NCBI GenBank assembly: GCA_036350795.1
Contig: JAZBNV010000038.1
Span: 1 to 64,000 of the forward strand
Origin: JAUVKT01 sp036350795
GTDB lineage: Bacteria; Bacteroidota; Bacteroidia; Bacteroidales; VadinHA17
Reading direction: 5' to 3'
DNA: 64,000 nucleotides
The translations under genes and the position numbers were made by a program. The notes under the pieces are model-generated. The model made no database searches, was not told the origin of the DNA, and saw only the letters and a list, made by a program, of their open reading frames with translations. Within the stretch, counting starts at the first letter, position 1, and each line of letters starts with the position of its first letter. Of this stretch, positions 54,115-62,219 are shown in pieces.

Positions 54115-55584
54115 TTAACCTGACATCAGGGCTCCAAGTATCAAATAAATTATTGCAGTTACAGCTCCTGCAGTCAGGGCATATGGTATCTGGGTTTTAA
54201 CATGATCAATATGGTCGCTGGCCGATGCCATTGAGGAGATAAGGGTAGTATCTGATATTGGAGAGCAATGGTCGCCAAATACTCCTCCTCCCAGCACTGC
54301 CGCAATTGCCAGTGACATGTTTGCATCCACTGTTTGAGCTACCGGTACAGCAATAGCTATCATAATGGCAAAAGTACCCCATGATGTACCTGTGGAGAAA
54401 GCAATAAAGCAGCTTGTAACAAAAATCACAAAGGGCATAAGAGATGGAGACAGCCATGTTTGAGTTATGCGGGCTACATATAATCCTGTGCCAAGTGCAT
54501 TACACAGGTTGCCTATAGCAAAGGCGAGTACCATAAGGAGTGCCATACCTGTCATTCCGGACAGGCCTGTCAGGGCTGTGTCCATCAGCTCTTTAAGTTT
54601 AAAAATATTCTGGAAAGAATAAAGTGTTATGGTGACAAGTAATGATGTGAGTACGGAATAGAGCACTGAAGCGGAGCCAGATGAATTTCCTATTGCTTCG
54701 CTTATCCTTACAAAGAAGCCATCGGCTGGATCTGCCTGCTTCCATCCTGTCATAACAAGGAAGAAGGGCATTGACAACACCATTACAGCAATCGGAATAA
54801 TCATGTTATGTGCCCTTTCTGCTTTGCCTGGCATTGCTTCAAGGAAGGTTATTTCTGTCGAAACAGTTGGTGTGGCACCGTCACGCAGAGGTTTCCCCTC
54901 TTTTCTTGCCCTTTCTTCAGCCTTTCTCATAGGACCAAAGTCTTTCCCACTGAGAATAATATAAAACACCATAGCCAGTGCAAGTAAAGGATAGAAGTTG
55001 AACGGGATTGCTTTTACCAGGCTGATGAATGGTTTATCCATTCCCTGCAGGATAAGGAGTCCCATAATAAACCCTCCCCATGCGTTTAGCGGTATAATAA
55101 TACTGCTTGGAGCCGAGGTTGAATCGGCAAGGTATGCAAGTTTCTCGCGCGAAATTTTTAAGCTGTCAGTAAGGGGCCTGTAGAGAGTCCCCACCGTTAA
55201 TGCAGAAATATTGGATTCCACAAAAACCAGGATGCCGGTTAAGGCTGCCCAAAGCTGGACTTTCCTTGATGAGGCCGGGTTTTTTTCAAGTTTCTTTCCT
55301 ATGTAGTTAATAAAACCATTAACCCCGCCTGATCTCTGAATAAAGGCAATAAGTGATCCGATAAGCAGGGTAAAGATAACGGTCTGTGTGCTACCTTCGT
55401 TCTTAAAAACATCGACAATTGCATTAGCGGTTGAGAAGGCACCTTTCAGGGGATTCCAGCTTTCAATAATTATCCACCCCAGGAGTATTCCCACACCCAG
55501 CGAAATAAAAACCTGGCGCGTGCGGATAGCAAGTACTATAGCTACAAGGGGAGGTAATACTGACCAGAATCCGTAATCTGTCAT
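54115..55584 (-). CDS. NhaC-family Na+/H+ antiporter
   Basis: A 489-residue polytopic membrane protein with about eleven hydrophobic segments, of the NhaC/ion-transporter superfamily. Recognisable blocks are FVESNISALTVGTLYRPLTD, STSAPSSIIIPLNAWGGFIMG, and the C-terminal STGTSWGTFAIMIAIAVPVA and FGDHCSPISDTTLISSMAS, the last being a hallmark of the NhaC family. It would exchange sodium for protons across the inner membrane; some relatives use malate/lactate, which I cannot exclude. Its ATG overlaps the stop of the next upstream SDR gene by one base (TAATG). Confidence 0.92.
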   Translation of the reverse strand: MTDYGFWSVLPPLVAIVLAIRTRQVFISLGVGILLGWIIIESWNPLKGAFSTANAIVDVFKNEGSTQTVIFTLLIGSLIAFIQRSGGVNGFINYIGKKLEKNPASSRKVQLWAALTGILVFVESNISALTVGTLYRPLTDSLKISREKLAYLADSTSAPSSIIIPLNAWGGFIMGLLILQGMDKPFISLVKAIPFNFYPLLALAMVFYIILSGKDFGPMRKAEERARKEGKPLRDGATPTVSTEITFLEAMPGKAERAHNMIIPIAVMVLSMPFFLVMTGWKQADPADGFFVRISEAIGNSSGSASVLYSVLTSLLVTITLYSFQNIFKLKELMDTALTGLSGMTGMALLMVLAFAIGNLCNALGTGLYVARITQTWLSPSLMPFVIFVTSCFIAFSTGTSWGTFAIMIAIAVPVAQTVDANMSLAIAAVLGGGVFGDHCSPISDTTLISSMASASDHIDHVKTQIPYALTAGAVTAIIYLILGALMSG

Positions 55585-56447
55585 TAGATCTTTGTATTTG
55601 GCTTAAGTCCTATCTTCCCTGCAACCACCCTGTTTTTAAATCCCGTTGGAATAATATTCAGGATAAACCAGTTCTTAAGGGGCTTATTTACTACAGTGTA
55701 CCTGGGACGGGGTCTTTTCTTCTCAAATATTTTCACCAGTTTCCTGCTGAATACATCAAGATCAAGTGAGTCGTCAGGCACCATCTCCTTCAGATATTGG
55801 TGCATATTCTGCAGTGGCACATAGTAATCGGTATTCCTGTATTGTTCAATAGTCTCGGGGCGGTTTTTCTCCCATATTGCTGTTTTAATGTTTCCGGGCC
55901 CGACCACTATTACATCTATGCCATATAAAACAAGCTCTGCCCTGAGTGATTTTGATAAGCCTTCTAATGCGTGCTTTGCTGTAGCATAGGGCCCTACAAA
56001 GGGGAAGCCTGATTTTCCGCTGGTACTGCTTATCATTATTATTCTTCCCGGCTTGCCAGGGGTGGTCGTTCCTGCGCCAAGCAATGGCAGAAAGGCCTGC
56101 GTTACAGCCAGCTGACCGCTGACAAGCACCTCGAAGTTCTTTCTCAGTACATCAACAGGAACATGCATCAATGGTCCGCCTTCAGTTGCGCCGGCATTGT
56201 TAATAAGGCCGGCAAGATTATGGTTTCCCATTATTGCTTTCACTCTCGCGGCTTCTTTGCCGATTGCTTCCTGGTCGGTAATATCAAATAACAAGGGTTC
56301 AAAATTATTGCCGAGTTCTTTTTTTAGCCTTTGTGCGTCTTCCTGTTTCCGGACGCTTCCAAAAACATGGTAACCCTTTTTAATAAGTTCAATGCTGGTC
56401 CCGTAGCCTATACCTGACGATACTCCTGTAACTACAATACTTTTCAT
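55584..56447 (-). CDS. SDR family oxidoreductase
   Basis: A 287-residue classical short-chain dehydrogenase. It shows TGVSSGIGYG (about residues 6-15), INNAGATEGGPL, the catalytic Ser in IMISSTSGKSGFP and YATAK (Tyr-x-x-x-Lys, about 157-161). The C-terminal region with RPRPRYTVVNKP fits long-chain or retinol-type members. Overlaps of one base on both sides (TAATG) show tight coupling with the second SDR and the antiporter. The substrate is unknown. Confidence 0.92.
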   Translation of the reverse strand: MKSIVVTGVSSGIGYGTSIELIKKGYHVFGSVRKQEDAQRLKKELGNNFEPLLFDITDQEAIGKEAARVKAIMGNHNLAGLINNAGATEGGPLMHVPVDVLRKNFEVLVSGQLAVTQAFLPLLGAGTTTPGKPGRIIMISSTSGKSGFPFVGPYATAKHALEGLSKSLRAELVLYGIDVIVVGPGNIKTAIWEKNRPETIEQYRNTDYYVPLQNMHQYLKEMVPDDSLDLDVFSRKLVKIFEKKRPRPRYTVVNKPLKNWFILNIIPTGFKNRVVAGKIGLKPNTKI

Positions 56448-57247
56448 TATTTCTTCGGCATATTAAATTTGTTTTGCGACCTTCTGATAATTCTAATAGT
56501 AAGAGATACGGGGAGCAGCCATAATAGGAAGTTCATCAGCCTGTTCTTAAATACAGGTACTGATACGGTTTTTCCCTTTATCATAGCCCTGTAGGCAATG
56601 CCTGCAACACGCCCTGCACTATCAGACATTATCCCTGGGGCAGGAGCGTCAACCCCGGCATTTTTTGCTCTTGTACCAGAGAAACCTGTTCTTACAAGTC
56701 CGGGACATACTGTTGTCATACTTACCCCCGTTCCTTTCAGTTCGTTTGAGATTGCTCTTCCAAACGAAAGAAGGTAGGCTTTTGTTGAGTAATATATTGC
56801 CATCAGAGGTCCGGGTGCAAAGGCTGCAACAGAAGCCACGTTCATTATTTTTCCCCTGCCGGCACTTATCATATCCTTAAGTACCAGTTTGCAGAAGCGG
56901 GTGGGAGTATATACATGAAGGTTTATCATTTTTTGCTCAAGTTCCCAGTCAGTTTCACTAAAGTATCCTCCCAGCCCGAAACCGGCATTGTTTATTACTA
57001 TTTCCGGGTCGTATTCTTTTGTTTGGGTATAGAGCAGGTCGGCCGAGCCCTTATCTGAAAGGTCAATAAATAAGGTTTTTATCTCAACCTGGAAGTTATT
57101 AAGAATATCATCCTTTGCAGCTTCCAGTTTTGCTTTATCAATATCAACCATTATAAGATGGTATCCGTCTGATGCGAGCAGTTTGGAGAACTCCAGACCT
57201 AAGCCGGATGCTGCCCCGGTAATAATAGCTGTTTTCTTTTCCGCCAT
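56447..57247 (-). CDS. SDR family oxidoreductase
   Basis: A 266-residue classical short-chain dehydrogenase with ITGAASGLGLEFSK at the N-terminus, an Asp-containing MVDIDKAKLE segment that favours NAD, INNAGFGLGGYF, VASVAAFAPGPL with the catalytic Ser and YYSTKAY (Tyr-x-x-x-Lys). A hydrophobic stretch and a basic tail near the C-terminus (LMNFLLWLLPVSLTIRIIRRS) suggest membrane association. It is co-transcribed with the second SDR (one-base overlap) and starts 6 bases downstream of the small exported protein gene. Confidence 0.92.
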   Translation of the reverse strand: MAEKKTAIITGAASGLGLEFSKLLASDGYHLIMVDIDKAKLEAAKDDILNNFQVEIKTLFIDLSDKGSADLLYTQTKEYDPEIVINNAGFGLGGYFSETDWELEQKMINLHVYTPTRFCKLVLKDMISAGRGKIMNVASVAAFAPGPLMAIYYSTKAYLLSFGRAISNELKGTGVSMTTVCPGLVRTGFSGTRAKNAGVDAPAPGIMSDSAGRVAGIAYRAMIKGKTVSVPVFKNRLMNFLLWLLPVSLTIRIIRRSQNKFNMPKK

Positions 57248-57253
57248 TGAATA

Positions 57254-57721
57254 TTATTTTTCGATAAGCTCTATTATCCTGAGGCCTGTTTCCATTGACT
57301 CTGGCAGATCTATCAACCTGATTTCCACACCCGAACTGTGCCAGTAACTATTCCAGGTTTCAACTTCAGAGCAACCGAAGAAACCCCTGAATTCACATCT
57401 TTTTATTATCTCGTTCTCAAGCTGATAATATACGGGGTGCTTAAATGACTCAATCCAGATGCTTTTATATGGCTTTGTTTTTATTTCAATTGTCAGCTCT
57501 GCCTTACTGTTTGCTCCACTATTAAGCAGGGCCCATTTCCCCGACCTGGCTTCTGCGTTCTGACTTACTTCTTTAAAACTATTTTCACGGAGATATTCCG
57601 GAAATTCCCCATTGGGCTTATCAAAGGATGAAAGAAGGATATCGAGGCTAAGCTGTCCGTAGAGGGTTGACAAACAGAAAGAACTAAATAAGAGCAATAT
57701 AAGCAGGACCAGTTTTCTCAT
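57254..57721 (-). CDS. Exported protein of unknown function (155 aa)
   Basis: A 155-residue protein with a clear signal peptide (about residues 1-22, ending LYGQ). The mature part is beta-strand-like, with three cysteines (in KRCEFRGFFGCSEVETW, two of them 8 residues apart, possibly disulfide-linked) and many Trp and Tyr residues. I do not recognise a domain. It is the first gene of the leftward run of hypothetical-SDR-SDR-NhaC-upp-sulfatase-M24, with 6 bases to the first SDR. Confidence 0.75.
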   Translation of the reverse strand: MRKLVLLILLLFSSFCLSTLYGQLSLDILLSSFDKPNGEFPEYLRENSFKEVSQNAEARSGKWALLNSGANSKAELTIEIKTKPYKSIWIESFKHPVYYQLENEIIKRCEFRGFFGCSEVETWNSYWHSSGVEIRLIDLPESMETGLRIIELIEK

Positions 57722-57903
57722 AAGGCAGTTTAATAATAATCTGCTAAATGTAATAAAACACTTATGCTATTACAAATGAACATATATTTCGTAAATTGCA
57801 GATAGTATATATCTATATGGACGATATTGTAAGTTCTTTCTTGAATCTTTTTCTTAATTCAGTTCGTTTAACTTCGGGAGTACCTGAAATATAGAATGTT
57901 GAA

Positions 57904-57911
57904 TATATTTG
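57904..57911 (+). promoter_or_regulatory. -7 promoter element (TATATTTG)
   Basis: A perfect TAnnTTTG lies 19 bases before the ATG of the DUF4382 gene; the -33 region is weak. The remaining 57722-57903 shows nothing else I can name. Confidence 0.45.
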
Positions 57912-57930
57912 AAAACTAAAACTCACAGAT

Positions 57931-58764
57931 ATGAAGAGATTATTATTTTTTGCAGGATTGATTGCTGCAGTTGTATTAACTGTTGGAAGTTGTTCAAAAG
58001 ATCTTAAGACCGAAAGCGGCAATGGGATATTGAAGATATCTGTAACAGATGCACCATTCCCGGTTGAATTTATAGAGGAGGCCAAAGTTCAGATTATAAA
58101 GGTTGAAGCCAGGCTTAAGGATTATGATGAAGGATATCCTTTTATTACTTTGCTTGAGGATACACTCGAATTCAATCTTCTTGATCTTAGAAACGGAGTT
58201 ACTGCTGAACTGGCAGAGATGGAAGTACCAGCCGGTGACTATGATCTGATTCGATTGTATGTGGAAAGTGCAGGCATTACAGTTAAAGATCATGGAAGCT
58301 ATGAGATGAAGGTTCCGAGTGGAGCTCAGACAGGAATAAAAATCTTTGTCGACCCTGCAATCACTGTTGCAGGTGGTCTTACTTCTGATTTATTGCTGGA
58401 TTTTGATCTGAAAGAGTCATTTATCCTTAAGGGTAATATTTCATCACCAGCCGGGATAAAGGGATTTAACTTTAAACCTGTGATTAGAGCAGCAAACATG
58501 TCTTTCTCTGGCTCTGTTAATGGAATGGTAACTGATACCTCGGATGTGCTTATCCCTGTGGCAGAGGTCTGGATAAAGGCTGATACTGTAATAGCTACTG
58601 CCTTATCAGACTCAAGCGGGTATTATGCTTTACCGGGAATACCTGAGGGTAGCTATACAATTTTTGCAGCCAAAGAGAATTACGATACATTAAGTATTGA
58701 TAATGTGAGAGTTGTAGCTGGAAATAATACAAAAGTTGATATTGAGCTGATACCAAAGAATTAG
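57931..58764 (+). CDS. DUF4382/carboxypeptidase-regulatory-like lipoprotein
   Basis: A 277-residue predicted lipoprotein (lipobox VGSC, Cys about 22). Residues about 32-185 form a DUF4382 domain (GILKISVTDAPFPVEFIEEAKVQI in pieces, and YDLIRLYVESAGITVKD). The C-terminal 90 residues form a carboxypeptidase regulatory-like Ig-type domain (GSVNGMVTDTSDVLIPVAEVWI; SDSSGYYALPGIPEGSYTI). Such combinations are common surface or outer-membrane-tethered proteins in Bacteroidota, of unknown function. It is preceded by a -7 element and followed by a repeat element at 58784. Confidence 0.88.
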   Translation: MKRLLFFAGLIAAVVLTVGSCSKDLKTESGNGILKISVTDAPFPVEFIEEAKVQIIKVEARLKDYDEGYPFITLLEDTLEFNLLDLRNGVTAELAEMEVPAGDYDLIRLYVESAGITVKDHGSYEMKVPSGAQTGIKIFVDPAITVAGGLTSDLLLDFDLKESFILKGNISSPAGIKGFNFKPVIRAANMSFSGSVNGMVTDTSDVLIPVAEVWIKADTVIATALSDSSGYYALPGIPEGSYTIFAAKENYDTLSIDNVRVVAGNNTKVDIELIPKN

Positions 58765-58783
58765 GCTTTGGTATAAAGTACAT

Positions 58784-58974
58784 GAGGCTGTCTCAAAAGT
58801 ATAATATTCTTGTCATTCCGGGTTCAAACACCTGAATATCAGGATCACAAACAAAGATGACAATTATAGTTGTCATTAGTATTTAATCGAGGGATCTAAA
58901 TGTTTGATAATCAAGACCTGGATTCCTCGCATTCGCTCGGAATGACAAAGATTGCGCCCTTTTGAGACAGCCCC
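58784..58974. repeat. Small inverted-repeat element, copy E (enlarged)
   Basis: A 191-base copy with ends GAGGCTGTCTCAAAAG (left) and the complement of GGGGCTGTCTCAAAAG (right). The core shared with copy D (CGAGGGATCTA, GATTCCTCGC, CGGAATGACAAAG) is interrupted in its left half by about 60 extra bases with short palindromes (GATGACAATTATAGTTGTCAT). No coding potential. It follows the DUF4382 gene by 19 bases. Confidence 0.8.
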
Positions 58975-59004
58975 TTTTATCTTATCACCTTTTTAATAAG
59001 GCTG

Positions 59005-59302
59005 TTATTCTCCTCTTATCTCTTTATAATATGCTTCATCAAGTATTAGAGGTGTGTACTCAACTCCCTATCTGCTCAAAACCCTTGTAAATGCCCTGAG
59101 ATGGTTCCCTGATCCTTTCAACAGGTTCTGGTATACAAACGCAATATCCTTATTATCAACATTATTTTCAAGTTCTTCCCGGAGATCAAATATATCTTTT
59201 TCCTCGATTAGTGCTCCAATCTTCAGGGCTTCCACCGGACAATCCTTACCATCCCAGTCAGAGGTCCGTGCAATAATTAATGGCAGAGATAAAGCCGGGT
59301 AT
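59005..59302 (-). pseudogene. Broken DUF2202 (ferritin-like) gene fragment
   Basis: On the minus strand, ending at a TAA at 59007-59005, one frame reads DWDGKDCPVEALKIGALIEE and continues KDIFDLREELENNVDNKDIA, FVYQNLLKGSGNHLRAFTRV, LSR, then a TAG (59070-59068), then GVEYTPLILDEAYYKEIRGE. This is the C-terminal half of a DUF2202 ferritin-like protein with its EExDI and NLLxGSxNHLRAF blocks. The TAG stands where a coding residue is expected (CAG to TAG would explain it), and the 5' half is missing, replaced by the exported protein gene ending at 59303. It is an inactive remnant unless the stop is read through. Confidence 0.75.
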
Positions 59303-59992
59303 TTATCGCGAAGGAATATACCAGCCGCAGTGGAATCCGATATTTACACCGGGGTTCATATATTTATAGGCGGTATTATATTCCAAATAAGGAGAGATAA
59401 CCAGGCGCTTAAGATGGATATTAAATTCAAGTCCGGCAGCAAAGCTTTGCAACTCAGGTTCCATAAAAGAATAATCACTGCGTAAATTTTCAGGATATTG
59501 GTTTAATCTGAGAAAGCTTACATATGGTAATAAATCTGTTTTTGGGCTTAGAGGTATATGATATGCAATATGTTCTACAGACATTATTACCAGGGCCCCC
59601 ATTATAAGCATTTCTGTAAGGGTGTTTCCTTCAGATTCATCGCCCGGGTAATCATCATCGTTCCGGCCTGAATATTCGCTTAAGAAATATAATATGGGTA
59701 TTCCGAATATTCCGGGCCCGAAATGCATATAATCATGACCAAACTCAAGGTCTGCATCCAGGCTTATACGTTTACCCAGGTACATCCTGATCCTTACCCC
59801 TGCTGCAAACTTTGCCCCGAATGCAGAGTTAAACATAATTACAGGCGACAGTGAAATGCTGGCGTCGCCATATTCATGATAGTATGCCTGTACTGCAGGG
59901 CGTACTTTGCTGTCAGGATTCTGTTGGGCTGCCAGGGAGAATGAAAAAAGCGTGACGAACAAAGTCAGAAGTATGCATATTTTCGTTCTCAT
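59303..59992 (-). CDS. Exported protein, probable outer-membrane beta-barrel
   Basis: A 229-residue protein with a signal peptide (residues 1-22, LAAQQ). The mature chain alternates hydrophobic and polar residues in strands (SISLSPVIMFNSAFGAKFAAGVRI in pieces, RISLDADLEFGHDYMHFG, LKRLVISPYLEYNTAYKY) and carries an acidic loop DDDYPGDESEG around residue 110-120. This is typical of small outer-membrane barrels, though no named family is recognised. Its C-terminus (HCGWYIPSR) directly abuts the DUF2202 remnant, which probably lost its 5' part here. Confidence 0.72.
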   Translation of the reverse strand: MRTKICILLTLFVTLFSFSLAAQQNPDSKVRPAVQAYYHEYGDASISLSPVIMFNSAFGAKFAAGVRIRMYLGKRISLDADLEFGHDYMHFGPGIFGIPILYFLSEYSGRNDDDYPGDESEGNTLTEMLIMGALVIMSVEHIAYHIPLSPKTDLLPYVSFLRLNQYPENLRSDYSFMEPELQSFAAGLEFNIHLKRLVISPYLEYNTAYKYMNPGVNIGFHCGWYIPSR

Positions 59993-60136
59993 TCATTAAT
60001 TTTTCTAGCTAACAGCAAGTTAGTACATGTATTCTTACAAGTCAAATAAAAGATATGGAAGGATAGCGCCAGCCTGCTTACAACAAATTGATAAAAAATC
60101 GGTTATTTTGTATTCATATTTTGCATATTAATAGGG

Positions 60137-60973
60137 ATGGCCGGATTATTGGAACAATATTATGAAATTGAAGCTGAGGGTATAGATTATCATATTGATC
60201 TGATAAGCGGAGCCTATCGTATGGATAATATTCATCGGGCAAGGGTCGGAATAAAAAAGATTAAGGCAGTCCACAGGCTACTGGGAAGTTCTTTCCCTGT
60301 GAAAAGCGATACAAAAATACTTAATAACAGATATAAAAGTGTTTTCAGACCACTGGGAAGGTACAGGGAAATAAATAATACCATCCTGCTTTTAAGGAAA
60401 TTCAGAGGATCAGGTAAATTGAGAAAACCTTATTCAGAATTTCAATATGCGGAACTTTTAAAATTAAGATCAGACATTGATTCTGCAATTGAAGCGTACA
60501 ACAGAACAAGAGACAGCATCAGTTACGACGCAGTTTTCTCGCAATTGCGTATAAGCTCTTTTGAAGAAGAGATTGGCATAATTAAGGCCTTTGTCAGTAA
60601 GGAAACAGGAAAGGCCAGGTGTCTGCTTGATAAAGCTAAGAATCCAGGTGAGCTGCATGCAATAAGAATAGCATTAAAGAATATTAAACCTTTTTTGCGA
60701 TTGCTCTACCCTCTTAAGAAGACCGGGTTTAAATCCAGGCATTACAGGCTACTGAACAGAACAGAATCATTACTTGGCAAGTGGCATGACAGGCAGATAC
60801 TAAGAGAATCGCTGGAATTATTTATAAAGGATATTGACGATACATCAACCAGGCTATCATGTCAGAGGATTATTTCCAGGATAGCGATGAAGGAAGAGCT
60901 TAAGTTCCCGGTGATTCTTAAAAGAACAAATAATTGTCTCCAGGCACTTGAGCATCTGTCCACAGAAGGATGA
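60137..60973 (+). CDS. CHAD domain protein
   Basis: A 278-residue, all-alpha, strongly basic protein. The CHAD (conserved histidine alpha-helical) pattern is seen in IHRARVGIKKIKAVHRLL (about residues 32-49) and in its internal repeat LHAIRIALKNIKPFLRLLYPL (about 173-193), plus LGKWHDRQILRE and MKEELKFPVILKR. CHAD proteins bind polyphosphate or phosphohistidine-like ligands and some localise to polyphosphate granules; binding is inferred. It has no CYTH partner in this window. No clear promoter is seen upstream, and the CotH-like gene follows after 86 bases. Confidence 0.82.
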   Translation: MAGLLEQYYEIEAEGIDYHIDLISGAYRMDNIHRARVGIKKIKAVHRLLGSSFPVKSDTKILNNRYKSVFRPLGRYREINNTILLLRKFRGSGKLRKPYSEFQYAELLKLRSDIDSAIEAYNRTRDSISYDAVFSQLRISSFEEEIGIIKAFVSKETGKARCLLDKAKNPGELHAIRIALKNIKPFLRLLYPLKKTGFKSRHYRLLNRTESLLGKWHDRQILRESLELFIKDIDDTSTRLSCQRIISRIAMKEELKFPVILKRTNNCLQALEHLSTEG

Positions 60974-61059
60974 TGAAGAATTTATTGATTTAAAGGCAAA
61001 TTCCTTTTGATATTTCTTTTTATGATTCGAACTTTGAAACTAAATAAATTCCAGGCCAG

Positions 61060-62142
61060 ATGAAGGCGAAAAATTTATCGTTTTTCCTGATTGTCACATT
61101 GTTAATTTTCTGGGGCACTTATTCTGTTGTAACTGCACAGGAAAACTCTCTGGCCTCTCATTCTGCTGATAGACTGGCTCTTAATGCTGATATTTTTAAT
61201 TATTCTGAACCTGCCATTATTACGCTTAAGTATGACATCAGGGAATTTCTGAAAGGAAAGTATAGTGACGACTATACTGATGCCGAATTGATCTTCCATA
61301 TCAACGACACTATAAGTATAAGCAACTCAGTGAGGATAAGACCCAGGGGAAACAACAGGAGGGAGGTCTGCACTTTTCCACCTATCTATATCAATATTAA
61401 GAAGTCGGTTCCCGACAGTGGATACCCGGGCAATATGGAAAAGATTAAATTTGTCACACATTGTATTCCTTCAGATTCAGGTAATGATTGTGTGCTAAGG
61501 GAGTACCTGATTTATAAAATGTATAATCTTATATCACCCTTTAGTTTCAGGGTTCGTTTAGCAAGGGTGAGATATATTGATACAGGCAGAAAAGACCGTG
61601 AAAGCATACGCTGGGGATTTTTTATTGAACCCGAAGAAATGCTTGCAGAGAGGCTTGAGGCGGTTTCTCTTGATATAGATCATATTGACTATAATTATAC
61701 AGATCCGGAAAGTACAGATATTATGTCGATGTTCCAGTATATTATTGGCAATGCAGATTATTCTATACAGACCCGCCAGAACATTAAATTAATTAAGCCG
61801 CTGAATGATGCCTTATCAATGCCCATACCTGTACCCTATGATTTTGATTATTCTGGTTTCGTTGATGCCTATTATGCTATCCCTGGCGACAAGCTGGGAA
61901 TTGCGACTGTAAAAGAAAGGTATTTTCTTGGGCCGTGCAGAACAGAAGAAAGGTATAAGGAGATATTCAGTTACTTTTTTGAACTGAAAGATGAGCTTTA
62001 CAGTCTGATTGAATCGTTTGAATATCTTGATAAGAGAGATAAAAAGATAGCACTTGGCTATCTTGACGAGTTTTTCCTTCAGGCCGGGCAAAGCAGATTT
62101 ATAAGGAACAATATATTAAGTACATGCAGGGATACATTGTGA
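61060..62142 (+). CDS. Exported CotH-like protein
   Basis: A 360-residue protein with a signal peptide (about residues 1-27, VVTAQE). The body contains VRIRPRGNNRREVCTFPPIY (about 87-106, like the basic RGxxR of CotH kinases), CVLREYLIYKMYNLISPFSFRVRLARV (in pieces about 147-173), WGFFIEPEEMLAERL (with the conserved acidic position) and PYDFDYSGFVDAYY (about 258-271), equivalent to the D-x-D metal site of the CotH fold. I therefore read it as a divergent atypical kinase-like protein of the envelope. No substrate can be named, and the assignment rests on motifs only. Confidence 0.62.
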   Translation: MKAKNLSFFLIVTLLIFWGTYSVVTAQENSLASHSADRLALNADIFNYSEPAIITLKYDIREFLKGKYSDDYTDAELIFHINDTISISNSVRIRPRGNNRREVCTFPPIYINIKKSVPDSGYPGNMEKIKFVTHCIPSDSGNDCVLREYLIYKMYNLISPFSFRVRLARVRYIDTGRKDRESIRWGFFIEPEEMLAERLEAVSLDIDHIDYNYTDPESTDIMSMFQYIIGNADYSIQTRQNIKLIKPLNDALSMPIPVPYDFDYSGFVDAYYAIPGDKLGIATVKERYFLGPCRTEERYKEIFSYFFELKDELYSLIESFEYLDKRDKKIALGYLDEFFLQAGQSRFIRNNILSTCRDTL

Positions 62143-62168
62143 CAGGCCGGTAAGTACCTGAAAAAAGA

Positions 62169-62195
62169 AGGGGAACACAGTAATCCGGCTCCCCT
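62169..62195 (-). terminator. Probable terminator of the BNR-repeat gene
   Basis: On the minus strand AGGGGA (62195-62190) and TCCCCT (62174-62169) form a 6-bp stem with a 15-base loop, followed by TTCTTTTTT. It ends the gene at 62220 and may also delimit the CotH-like gene on the other strand. Confidence 0.5.
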
Positions 62196-62219
62196 CTTAT
62201 AAGTTATTATTTAACTTCT

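Noticed and set aside
59054..59485. A plus-strand frame of 143 codons across the end of the barrel-like gene
   Set aside because: Its sequence is low in family-like patterns and the minus strand carries a DUF2202 remnant and the end of an exported protein gene, which explain the region better.
44886..60973. A functional PPK2-CHAD polyphosphate cluster
   Set aside because: The two genes are about 15 kb apart with unrelated genes between them; co-location is not evidence of a system.
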